Assembly: GCA_945867255.1 (NCBI GenBank) | Contig: CAMBHV010000082.1 | Span: forward strand, 1-6,523 | From: an uncultured Clostridia bacterium | GTDB taxonomy: Bacteria > Bacillota > Clostridia > Oscillospirales > Ruminococcaceae | Length of the DNA: 6,523 nucleotides | Direction of reading: 5' to 3' | Shown: positions 1-6,047 of the stretch, in pieces | How the letters are laid out: each line of letters begins with the position of its first letter | Position numbering within the stretch: position 1 is the stretch's first letter | Translations under genes and position numbers: made by a program | The notes under the pieces: generated by a model | Database searches by the model: none | What the model saw: the letters and a program-made list of their open reading frames with translations, nothing else | Told to the model about the DNA's origin: nothing

Positions 1-310
1 CAGCTTCCACGAAAGCCATTTGTGCGAGAATCCAGTCGCGGATATTGCGCCATGCAGTGCGCTCTGCCTGTTCTGCATCCGGCTTGATCTTCTGCCGTTG
101 AAACGCCGCGATTACGCCCGGCGTATTGGCCGGAAGCTGAAAGAGCATTCCCCCCTGTGCCGTTTGAAGGCCAAATGTGATACCGCACGGCCGTCCGTTG
201 TCGTCGTAGTCGACCATGATCTTCCGCGCCCCATTCTTTGCCAGCGCCCCCTGGATCTCCCCGAGGCTCTCAAAGACATCGATTTTTGTCGTATAATTTT
301 TGATCGGCAT
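1..310 (-). CDS. Conserved-type phage hypothetical protein, C-terminus cut by window edge
   Basis: The frame begins at an ATG (310-308) about 8 bases after a strong GGGGGAG Shine-Dalgarno and stays open to base 1, giving 103 residues without a stop. The protein starts MPIKNYTTKIDVFESLGEIQ. It continues with a short segment containing MVDYDDNGRPCGITFGL (residues about 32-48), reminiscent of a beta-strand pair, and a basic helical region ending near RTAWRNIRDWILAQMAFVEA. I recognise this as a type of small protein common next to replication and modification genes in Clostridia phages, but I know no tested function. No catalytic motif, signal peptide or membrane segment is visible. Its first 41 bases overlap the end of the upstream 55-residue gene in another frame. 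Confidence is high that it is coding and low for any role. Confidence 0.85.
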   Translation of the reverse strand, partial: MPIKNYTTKIDVFESLGEIQGALAKNGARKIMVDYDDNGRPCGITFGLQTAQGGMLFQLPANTPGVIAAFQRQKIKPDAEQAERTAWRNIRDWILAQMAFVEA

Positions 311-437
311 TGTTCCGCTCCCCCTTTTCAAACGCTTCCAGCATGACATGTAAAGCCCAGTGTTCCGCGCTGCCCGGTGTAAATGGATTCTGTGTTCTGC
401 GCAGGATCTCCAAAGCCGCCTGTATTTCTTCTTTCAT
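270..437 (-). CDS. Small phage protein of 55 residues, function unknown
   Basis: This short gene starts at ATG 437-435, four bases after the stop of the helicase-methyltransferase gene, with a GGGTGA-type purine stretch as a modest Shine-Dalgarno. It encodes MKEEIQAALEILRRTQNPFT followed by PGSAEHWALHVMLEAFEKGE and a charged tail ending KNRCL. The composition suggests two short amphipathic helices separated by the NPFTPGS turn. There are no cysteine pairs, membrane segments or recognisable enzyme motifs. It ends inside the next gene, a 41-base overlap, so the two are probably translated in a coupled way. The tight spacing on both sides and the sensible amino-acid composition support a real gene. 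Its function is unknown; a small accessory or regulatory phage protein is the most that can be said. Confidence 0.7.
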   Translation of the reverse strand: MKEEIQAALEILRRTQNPFTPGSAEHWALHVMLEAFEKGERNNADQKLYDKNRCL

Positions 438-441
438 CTCG

Positions 442-2604
442 TCACCCGATCAAATCAAACAGTGTCGGCGTTTCCTGCTCCGCTTCCGCGCTCTCGCAGT
501 ATCCAACACCGTCCCGGAAGTAATCCGCATTCAGTTCCACACCTTTCCCGCAGCGTCCCATCTTCAGCGCCATATATGGCACTGTAAAAAGTCCTGCGAA
601 CGGGTCAGCCACTAACTCTCCCGGATTCGAATAGCGTTCAATCAACCGCTCCACGATATCCAGCTGTAACGGGCAAACGTGCATTTGCTGGCGCCGTTGG
701 CTCTGGCTTGTATTCAGTGTTCTCATCCGGTTAATGTCATCCCATACGCTTTCATCCCAGCTTCCCGGAGCGACCACCATAAACGTCGATGGCAGCCGTC
801 CATCCTTGTCCAGATTTTCCGCCAGCTTCACGTGTTCTTCATAGTTGTACACGGTATCCCTGCTGTATTTGCGATAAACGCTTTGTAGCTTCGATATCGG
901 CACCCGCTCCAGTTCTTCCCGTCCGAACAGCCTGTCTCCACTGGATCTCCAAAAGCCATGCGCGTCAATCTGCCATCGCGCCCGTGTGTACTCGTCCTTG
1001 CTTTTGCTCACTCGTACATCCGCATAACCTTTGCTATGGTCTGTGGGCAATTTCCGAAACAACAGTATGTATTCGGGGCATCCAACGCCCATCTTTGTGC
1101 CATCCTTGCATTGTTCTGTCCATCCCAGCCGATATGTCTGGTTGTTTTCTCGCACCACGTCCGTGACCACCGTAATCATTCCAAAATAGGCGAATCCGTG
1201 TTTAATGAAATGCGCAATACAGTCTGCGTGAAACGGCTCGATGGTCGGCATCCCCATGCCTGTCACATTTCCGAACTGCACACGGTCCTTCACGTGGATC
1301 GCCGCCACCCGTCCCGGCTTCAGCGTCCGCAGCATCTCCGGTGTCAGGTAATCCATCTGTTCGAAAAATGCTGCGTCATCCGGATTGTGGCCGAAATCGT
1401 TATAGCTCGGGCTGTACTCATAATGATTGCCAAACGGGATGCTGGTCACATACAAATCAATGCTGTTTTCTGCCCATGTTCGTACTTCTTCCACACAGTC
1501 ATTGTGTATGGCCGTGTAATTCGTGCCTCTTACTTCCACTCGTTCACATCCAATCGTTCTTTTTAGGCTCTCAAGTGCCAAACTACCCAACCCGTATTCA
1601 CGGATAATCTCTTCCATTTTCGTGCTTAATTCTTCATACTGCTTCCATTTTCGCTTGAGCGCGAGAAGAATTTCTCCTTCTGTGTCCATGTAGAGAATGT
1701 CAATGGTCACCGGTTCCGTCTGTAAAAACCGATATATCCGGTGTACTGCCTGGATAAAATCGTTGAACTCATAGTCAATTCCCATAAAGATAGCTCGATG
1801 GCAATACCGCTGAAAATTGCACCCGGACCCCGATAAACTCTTCTTCGTCCCAAACAGTCGCGTCCGTCCCTGCGCAAAATCCACAACACGCTGCTCTCTT
1901 GTTTCCAGATCCATACTTCCGTAAATGTCCACCATCTCCGGAATGGCTCGTTTCAATGCCCGACGTTCATCTTCCAAGTCATGCCAGATCACAAAATGCT
2001 CATCCGGGTTCTGCTGTACAATGCGCGCGGTCTCTGCCGTGCGGATGTCAATGCTGTCCCGCTTTTCTCTGGCTGCATCGGCCAGCCCCATGGCCGCATC
2101 ATGCCCCAGCTTCATCTGTCCGTCCATATCAAATTCCGCTTTGCGCTGCACACTTTCCAGCTTGTGATAGTGCACATTCAACGGCGGAAGGTCATATCCG
2201 ACATCCGAAAATCCCAGGTCAGACGGCTTTTGCAGGAACAGTCCCCAAGACGCACACCAAATCCAAAACTCCCTCTCTCGTCCGGGATACAGCGTCAGAT
2301 TGTTGGCCTTTGTGCTGTCGCGTTTGAAAAAACGTGTCAAAGCCTGCCCTGTGTCCATCACTTCCAAAAATCCTGCATAGTGAATCAGTTCTTTGTAGCG
2401 GTTCGGGCTGGGTGTAGCCGTATTGGTCAACTTGTACCGCACTCCCTTGAACTTGACCATGAACTCCTGATAGGTCTTGCTTCCGAAGCTGCGCAACGTA
2501 GCCGCTTCATCTAGGCTCACCGCTGTAAAAGCCTTCGGGTCGATGTCCCCATCTCTCACCCTCTCGTAGTTTGTCAGTATAATTGGATTTGTGCAGGCTT
2601 TCAC
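442..2604 (-). CDS. Phage SF2 helicase-DNA methyltransferase fusion, C-terminal 720 residues (frame-broken from its N-terminus)
   Basis: This reading frame carries most of a two-part enzyme. From the GTG at 2604 the helicase half shows ERVRDGDIDP (14-23), motif II DEAA (32-35), motif III TATPSP (62-67), motif V SGSGCN (258-263) and motif VI QAVHRIYRF (285-293), typical of SNF2/DEAD-like superfamily 2 ATPases. The methyltransferase half has the catalytic motif IV variant TSIPF (387-391) before the SAM-binding motif I DPFAG (667-671). That is the beta order seen in N6-adenine and N4-cytosine methyltransferases. Walker A is missing here and lies in the upstream 110-residue frame. GTG 2604 overlaps the upstream TGA as GTGA but lacks a clear Shine-Dalgarno. 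The frame is open up to 2745, but residues encoded before 2607 look like an out-of-frame shadow of the helicase N-terminus. It is probably a broken single gene of about 829 residues, or else two coupled polypeptides. Methylation target unknown. Confidence 0.85.
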   Translation of the reverse strand: MKACTNPIILTNYERVRDGDIDPKAFTAVSLDEAATLRSFGSKTYQEFMVKFKGVRYKLTNTATPSPNRYKELIHYAGFLEVMDTGQALTRFFKRDSTKANNLTLYPGREREFWIWCASWGLFLQKPSDLGFSDVGYDLPPLNVHYHKLESVQRKAEFDMDGQMKLGHDAAMGLADAAREKRDSIDIRTAETARIVQQNPDEHFVIWHDLEDERRALKRAIPEMVDIYGSMDLETREQRVVDFAQGRTRLFGTKKSLSGSGCNFQRYCHRAIFMGIDYEFNDFIQAVHRIYRFLQTEPVTIDILYMDTEGEILLALKRKWKQYEELSTKMEEIIREYGLGSLALESLKRTIGCERVEVRGTNYTAIHNDCVEEVRTWAENSIDLYVTSIPFGNHYEYSPSYNDFGHNPDDAAFFEQMDYLTPEMLRTLKPGRVAAIHVKDRVQFGNVTGMGMPTIEPFHADCIAHFIKHGFAYFGMITVVTDVVRENNQTYRLGWTEQCKDGTKMGVGCPEYILLFRKLPTDHSKGYADVRVSKSKDEYTRARWQIDAHGFWRSSGDRLFGREELERVPISKLQSVYRKYSRDTVYNYEEHVKLAENLDKDGRLPSTFMVVAPGSWDESVWDDINRMRTLNTSQSQRRQQMHVCPLQLDIVERLIERYSNPGELVADPFAGLFTVPYMALKMGRCGKGVELNADYFRDGVGYCESAEAEQETPTLFDLIG

Positions 2605-2612
2605 TTCACAGC
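2601..2612 (-). other. Reading-frame break inside the helicase-methyltransferase gene
   Basis: On the coding strand the N-terminal frame reads ATG GCT GTG AAG TGA and stops, while homologous-looking sequence continues in another frame as GAA GTG AAA GCC. The bases contain a TGTG (plus-strand CACA, 2607-2610). Deleting one TG gives ATG GCT GAA GTG AAA, reading M-A-E-V-K straight into the rest of the helicase. A 2-base TG duplication is therefore the simplest explanation. No classical X-XXY-YYZ slippery heptamer is visible, which argues against programmed -1 frameshifting. The stop also overlaps a GTG (GTGA), so coupled reinitiation remains possible. Confidence 0.75.
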
Positions 2613-2933
2613 CATTGTGCGGCAGTATGGTGGCGGCGCCATGCCCAGTATGTCCGCTGCATCTGCCCGAAATTCCGGCAATACGTTCAGCGGCATCACA
2701 ATCAGAGCCCGTCCGCCCTCGTGCTTTTGCAATATCCGGCACCACTCCAACTGCATCACAGTCTTTCCCAAGCCAAATCTCGCAAAAATCCCTCGCCGGC
2801 CGCCACGCAGCGCCCAGAGAACGCTCACACGCTGGTGCGGTTTCAGCGCAGAATTGATTTCTTTTTCATCCACATCAATCCCGGACAAAGGTGCAATGTC
2901 AATTTTGTTTTCGATAAACTCTTTATACGTCAT
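2601..2933 (-). CDS. Helicase N-terminal fragment with Walker A motif (5' part of the helicase-methyltransferase gene)
   Basis: This 110-residue frame starts at ATG 2933-2931 behind a GAAGGG Shine-Dalgarno, 18 bases after the cytosine methyltransferase stop. It holds the beginning of a superfamily 2 helicase: a Q-motif-like KPHQR (31-35), GGRRGIFARFGLGKT with the Walker A GLGKT at 54-58, and the strand motif GGRALIVMPLNVLPEF (73-88). It then reaches LGMAPPPYCRTM and stops at a TGA. The remaining helicase motifs II-VI and the methyltransferase domain continue directly in a different frame downstream. Motifs I and II normally share one RecA-like domain, so this piece is unlikely to be an active helicase alone. 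It is best read as the 5' part of a frame-shifted gene. Whether the shift is a mutation, a sequencing error or a tolerated split cannot be settled here. Confidence 0.85.
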   Translation of the reverse strand: MTYKEFIENKIDIAPLSGIDVDEKEINSALKPHQRVSVLWALRGGRRGIFARFGLGKTVMQLEWCRILQKHEGGRALIVMPLNVLPEFRADAADILGMAPPPYCRTMAVK

Positions 2934-2951
2934 TTTTTGCCCTTCTTCCTT

Positions 2952-4427
2952 TCACCCTGCTACGTGATCCATCCACTCGTGCATAGTACAGATTTCTGTT
3001 TTGCACCATTCCGGAACGTTTGCCTTTGCAAGCGCAGTCGCAAACGGTGGTGGTACAGCATTGCCACACCTTGCTACCTGCTCCTTTTTGGGATATGCTT
3101 TGCCGTTACAATCGACTTCAATCTCATAATCCGGCGGGAATCCTTGGGCATTGTATAGCTCACGCGGTGACAACATCCTCAAGCCTATATCTGCAATCTG
3201 ATATTGCTCGCCTTTCACGGCCACCAACCCAAATCTGTCTTTTGCTGTGATGGTGTCCAACGGCTCTTCAACGCTGTGTTCGCTCCCATTGCCGTAGTAT
3301 TTGATTAAAAATGCCCGCACATCCGCAAAATGGCCTGCCCCTGCCGTCACAGTTCGCAGCGGCTCTCTGACATCCTGCCCAATACAATTTCGATTCAGCT
3401 GAACCACAATCGCAGCCGCTAGCGCATATCGATTTGATGCGTCTACTGTCTGAAGGGGCACACCCAGCCCTTGTCCTCTGTGCTCTCCATCATGCTGCTC
3501 GGTATGATATTGAATCAACGTCGGTGCCCAACTCTCATTTTGATTTCTCCCCATCAAAAAAGGGCTTGGATTGTCCAACACAAACTTCTGTATGCCATGT
3601 GCAATCCGCTTCATGGTGTTCTCTGCCAGCGGCTTTTTTCTCTCAAAGATGGATGGACATGGCTTCGACCAGTCGATGATTTCCGCCGCTGTGCGCCACG
3701 GAAGGCGGGCTCCGCTCCTCACTTCTTGACTGTGTGGATCACCATGTGTCGGCTTCGGCCATACGATTGGCCGCCCATCCCTTCGGGCCAACAGGAAAAA
3801 GCGTTTTCGCGTAGTTGGTGCGCCATAATCACATGCTGTCAACTCTCGCCACTCCACAATGTATCCCATGGCGCGAAGTTCCCGAACAAATCTGCGAAAT
3901 GTTTCTCCCGCCCTGCGCTTATCCGGCACGAGCCGCTGCTCATTGTATGGCACTCTCTCACCAGGCTCCGCCACCGAACCATCCTTTTTGAGTACACGCC
4001 CTGTTTTTCTGTCACGGGCCGAAATCAACGGCCCCCATGTTGTAAACTCCATGACGTTTTCCATGCTGATAATCCTTGGCTGTACCGTGCCTGCCCACTT
4101 GATTACAACCCATGCCAAGCCTCGAATCTTTTTGCTTACAGGCTTTCCGCCCTTCGCCCGACTGAAATGCTTACAATCTGGCGAAAAATGAGCCCACCCT
4201 ACCGGTCGTCCAGCGCACGCCTCTCTCGGGTCTACTTCCCAAATATTCTCGTTGTAATGCTTGGTATACGGATGGTTCTTTCGGTGCATAGCGATAGCAG
4301 CGGCATCATGGTTGATTCCAATGTCCACGGGACGACCTATTGCAAGTTCAAAGCCTGTACTCCACCCACCGCCACCACAAAAACCATCCACTGTAATTTC
4401 ATCTGTGAAGCATGTTTGTCCCTTCAC
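2952..4427 (-). CDS. Phage-type DNA (cytosine-5-)-methyltransferase
   Basis: The 491-residue enzyme should transfer a methyl group from S-adenosylmethionine to carbon 5 of cytosine in a specific DNA sequence. The canonical motifs are in order: motif I VDGFCGGGG (13-21), motif IV FSPDCKHFS with likely catalytic Cys85, motif VI MENV (122-125), motif VIII-like ACDYGAPTTRKRFF (198-211), motif IX LSPRELYNAQGFP (419-431) and motif X GNAVPP (455-460). The target-recognition region between VIII and IX is long and carries three spaced PL-x-T-(V/I)-x-A repeats. Motif IV has SPDC instead of the common PPC, which I associate with a phage-borne subgroup. The GTG start is chosen because a GGAG lies 9 bases upstream and the glycine-rich motif I follows closely. 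No cognate restriction endonuclease gene is evident, so protection of phage DNA is the likely role. Confidence 0.95.
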   Translation of the reverse strand: MKGQTCFTDEITVDGFCGGGGWSTGFELAIGRPVDIGINHDAAAIAMHRKNHPYTKHYNENIWEVDPREACAGRPVGWAHFSPDCKHFSRAKGGKPVSKKIRGLAWVVIKWAGTVQPRIISMENVMEFTTWGPLISARDRKTGRVLKKDGSVAEPGERVPYNEQRLVPDKRRAGETFRRFVRELRAMGYIVEWRELTACDYGAPTTRKRFFLLARRDGRPIVWPKPTHGDPHSQEVRSGARLPWRTAAEIIDWSKPCPSIFERKKPLAENTMKRIAHGIQKFVLDNPSPFLMGRNQNESWAPTLIQYHTEQHDGEHRGQGLGVPLQTVDASNRYALAAAIVVQLNRNCIGQDVREPLRTVTAGAGHFADVRAFLIKYYGNGSEHSVEEPLDTITAKDRFGLVAVKGEQYQIADIGLRMLSPRELYNAQGFPPDYEIEVDCNGKAYPKKEQVARCGNAVPPPFATALAKANVPEWCKTEICTMHEWMDHVAG

Positions 4428-4497
4428 CTTCTTTCGCTCCTTCCGCCATCTGCTGCAAAGGCGGCACGATGTTCACCGCGCCGCCTCTTTCGCTCAT
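4399..4497 (-). CDS. Possible 32-residue overlapping peptide
   Basis: A short frame starts at ATG 4497-4495, which overlaps the TGA of the 67-residue gene as ATGA, and is preceded 7 bases upstream by GGAAGG. It encodes MSERGGAVNIVPPLQQMAEG and then AKEGEGTNMLHR, ending 29 bases inside the cytosine methyltransferase gene in another frame. It fills the only gap of about 66 bases in this part of the operon, and its start context matches the coupling seen elsewhere in the window. Against it are its small size and lack of any recognised family. It may be a true mini-protein, or a leader whose translation brings ribosomes to the GTG start of the methyltransferase. Confidence 0.4.
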   Translation of the reverse strand: MSERGGAVNIVPPLQQMAEGAKEGEGTNMLHR

Positions 4498-4697
4498 CCT
4501 CTTGCCTTCCAACTTCCCCAGTCGATGGGTTTCGGTCCTGCTTCCGCTTCAATTTTCACACTGTCAAGAATTTCATCTAAGTGCTCATTCACAATCTTCT
4601 CCAACGCCTTATCTGCCGGACGTTTCAGTTTCCGTCCCACCTCTTCAAGCCGGAAATACTGCTCCGGCTTCGGATTCACTTTGATGTAAAATCCCAT
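4494..4697 (-). CDS. Hypothetical phage protein of 67 residues
   Basis: The gene starts at ATG 4697-4695, two bases after the VRR-NUC stop, with an AGGAG Shine-Dalgarno about 8 bases upstream. The product is charged and soluble: an N-terminal MGFYIKVNPKPEQYFRLEEV, a lysine-rich linker, then a helix containing ADKALEKIVNEHLDEILDSV (residues about 28-47) and a tail ending DWGSWKARG. No cysteines, membrane segments or catalytic motifs are visible. The central amphipathic helix could serve oligomerisation or partner binding, but that is inference. It lies between the nuclease and the cytosine methyltransferase in a continuous operon, so a DNA-metabolism accessory role is possible. I do not recognise the family. 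Confidence 0.8.
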   Translation of the reverse strand: MGFYIKVNPKPEQYFRLEEVGRKLKRPADKALEKIVNEHLDEILDSVKIEAEAGPKPIDWGSWKARG

Positions 4698-4699
4698 TT

Positions 4700-5116
4700 T
4701 TAACTCTCCTTATAGATCGGGCTGTATCGCCCTTCCAAATAATCCATGATGACTGCGGCCGCTACTTCCCAGCCTCTGCACACTTCCACGGCATATCCCT
4801 GCCCGCGCAGATCACGAATCCATTTCTTCTGTTCCGGCTCTACCGTGCCGCCCTTGGTACGTTTCATTTCAATGTACAGTCCCGCATATTTCAGCACGCC
4901 GCCCTTTTCCACGAACGGCTGCGGCAAAAACACGTCCGGCACACCGGCCTTCACTCCCATGGCCCGAAAGCGGCCGGCTTCCGCCTTACCGCGCTTCCCG
5001 CCGTTCGGCACATGATAGAGCATCTCCAGCACCGGGTACTTGCACGCCTGCCACTCTGCCCAGCGAAACAGCTGGATCTGTTCCACATCTTCCGTCGGAC
5101 ACATTGCTCCCGTCAT
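4700..5116 (-). CDS. VRR-NUC domain nuclease (PD-(D/E)XK superfamily)
   Basis: The 138-residue protein matches the compact phage VRR-NUC nucleases, which are stand-alone relatives of the FAN1 nuclease domain. The visible core is an N-terminal helix with EDVEQIQLFRWAEWQ (9-23), the segment YHVPNGGKR (34-42), GVPDVFLP with metal-binding Asp61, LYIEMKR with Glu83 and Lys85, and Gln96 in EPEQKKW. This is the D...ExK...Q pattern of the PD-(D/E)XK fold. Family members bind metal and cut structured DNA such as branches or flaps, so a role in replication, repair or recombination intermediates is likely. The start at 5116 is favoured over longer in-frame options because it has a GGGGG Shine-Dalgarno 8 bases upstream and overlaps the preceding stop as ATGA. 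The sequence encoded above 5116 reads as a shadow of the upstream gene. Confidence 0.92.
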   Translation of the reverse strand: MTGAMCPTEDVEQIQLFRWAEWQACKYPVLEMLYHVPNGGKRGKAEAGRFRAMGVKAGVPDVFLPQPFVEKGGVLKYAGLYIEMKRTKGGTVEPEQKKWIRDLRGQGYAVEVCRGWEVAAAVIMDYLEGRYSPIYKES

Positions 5117-5664
5117 CTGCGATTCCCCCTTTCCGGCAGATTCGCGGCCAGAAACTGCCGCTGGCAATTCCGGCAAACGCCCGGCGTCTTTTGCTCGGCC
5201 TCGCAGTACATGCGCTCTCCAAACAGTTCCTCGCTCAGCTCTTCCGGGCACGCCATCCCGTCTTTCGCCAATTCTTCGGCGCTGTGCCCTTCAAACTCCG
5301 GGCGCAGCTCCAACAACTTTTTATAAATCGTCATTTCCTGCTCCTTTTTCTCTTCGCGCACACCGGCGGCTCGTCCGCGCCCTTTTGCCCGTTTCTCTCT
5401 CTGGTCCTGCTCGCGCCTCTTTCGGATCTCCAAAAGCCCCAGCAGCTTGTGCTGCGTTTCCTCACTGAGAAGTTCCCACTCAAACAGCATCCGCTCTTTG
5501 TCCGACATGGGAAACTGCTGCGGGATTCCAAGTGCACTCTTGCGTTGTGCCATCAGCTGCGCCATCAGGCTGTTGCTGGCATTTATCATGTACATATACG
5601 CGCCGCGCCCCGGCCGCTTACTTGCCGCCAAAAGCGCATCCGCCTGCTCCTGCGTCAGCTTCAT
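5113..5664 (-). CDS. Phage protein with C-terminal four-cysteine (putative zinc) module
   Basis: The 183-residue frame starts at an ATG overlapping the previous stop as ATGA. Residues 1-50 form a mostly helical region (MKLTQEQADALLAASKRPGR and onward), followed by SDKERMLFEWELLSEETQHK (54-73) and a very basic, charged stretch of about 80-110 that may be a coiled coil or nucleic-acid contact. The last part, from Met111 (MTIYKKLLELRPEF), contains CP at 139, Cys154 and CRNC at 164-167. This arrangement resembles small stand-alone phage proteins with a C-P...C...CxxC zinc-knuckle layout. An AAGGAG lies 6 bases before Met111, so the C-terminal module may also be made separately. The whole frame may be a fusion of two originally separate genes. 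Function unknown; zinc binding is inferred only from cysteine spacing. Confidence 0.82.
   Translation of the reverse strand: MKLTQEQADALLAASKRPGRGAYMYMINASNSLMAQLMAQRKSALGIPQQFPMSDKERMLFEWELLSEETQHKLLGLLEIRKRREQDQREKRAKGRGRAAGVREEKKEQEMTIYKKLLELRPEFEGHSAEELAKDGMACPEELSEELFGERMYCEAEQKTPGVCRNCQRQFLAANLPERGNRR
5332..5346 (-). promoter_or_regulatory. Internal in-frame ribosome-binding site and ATG
   Basis: Within the 183-residue gene, AAGGAG (5346-5341) sits 6 bases before an in-frame ATG (5334-5332). Use of this start would yield a 73-residue protein holding only the four-cysteine module. The motif could arise by chance because the codons there encode K-K-E-Q-E. Its strength and spacing nonetheless equal the best start sites in the window. 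Confidence 0.45.
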
Positions 5665-6047
5665 AGCCCGCCCTCTTTCGCCAGTTCATCTACGGCCTGC
5701 GCCACCATTTGCCTAAAATCTGCCCATGTGATCCTCACATCGTCGGTGTTCTCTTCCAGCATCCGGTCCGTCAGCTTGTCCAGCGCCTTGTCATATGCGC
5801 TGATTTTTGTCACCAGCTTGACGCTCCGGAAATAGGCTTCCGGTCCCATTCGTTCCAGCGCCCGGCGTTCCGCTCGCAGCTGTCCCAGCAGCTTGTCCCT
5901 CTGCTCCAGCGGGACCTCTGCCGGGCTTTGGTACCGGCTCACACATCCAAGGCTGATTGGGTACGCGCCGTTTTCGCTCAATTTGTACAGGCAGAACTCC
6001 ACCTGTTTTTCCCACGAAAGGCGGCTTTCAAATGTATCGTCTGTCAC
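5661..6047 (-). CDS. Hypothetical phage protein of 128 residues
   Basis: The gene starts at GTG 6047-6045, which overlaps the upstream stop as GTGA and follows a GGCGGG Shine-Dalgarno by 6 bases. The product begins TDDTFESRLSWEKQVEFCLY after the initiator. It has a proline-containing middle (SPAEVPLEQR, 41-50), then a long helical, charged stretch including LLGQLRAERRALERM (53-67) and KISAYDKALDKLTDRMLEE (81-99), and ends ELAKEGGL. The heptad-like pattern suggests a coiled coil or helical bundle. There are only two cysteines and no catalytic motif, signal peptide or membrane segment. It overlaps the next gene by ATGA. I do not recognise the family. Operon position between a regulator and DNA-processing genes is the only functional hint. 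Confidence 0.85.
   Translation of the reverse strand: MTDDTFESRLSWEKQVEFCLYKLSENGAYPISLGCVSRYQSPAEVPLEQRDKLLGQLRAERRALERMGPEAYFRSVKLVTKISAYDKALDKLTDRMLEENTDDVRITWADFRQMVAQAVDELAKEGGL

Noticed and set aside
958..1566. Plus-strand open frame of 202 codons opposite the methyltransferase half of the fusion
   Set aside because: Shadow of the conserved minus-strand protein; no start-site context and no domain.
2601..2640. Programmed -1 ribosomal frameshift site
   Set aside because: No slippery heptamer in the correct phase and no obvious downstream pseudoknot. The TG duplication explains the shift more simply.
2608..2745. N-terminal extension of the second helicase-methyltransferase part to an ATG at 2745
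   Set aside because: These roughly 46 codons overlap the in-frame helicase N-terminus of the other frame and encode Gly/Ala/Arg-rich residues with no helicase motif.
3471..4580. Long plus-strand open frame (369 codons) opposite the cytosine methyltransferase
   Set aside because: It is antisense to a gene with all canonical methyltransferase motifs, has a low-complexity Pro/Ser/Cys/His-rich composition and no recognisable domain.
5117..5251. N-terminal extension of the VRR-NUC gene to an ATG at 5251
   Set aside because: The added 45 residues overlap the upstream gene in another frame, look like shadow sequence, and lack the strong Shine-Dalgarno and ATGA overlap found at 5116.
5104..5835. 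Plus-strand open frame of 243 codons
   Set aside because: It is antisense to two well-supported minus-strand genes with coupled starts. Its leucine/arginine/serine-rich composition is typical of the reverse complement of GC-rich coding DNA.
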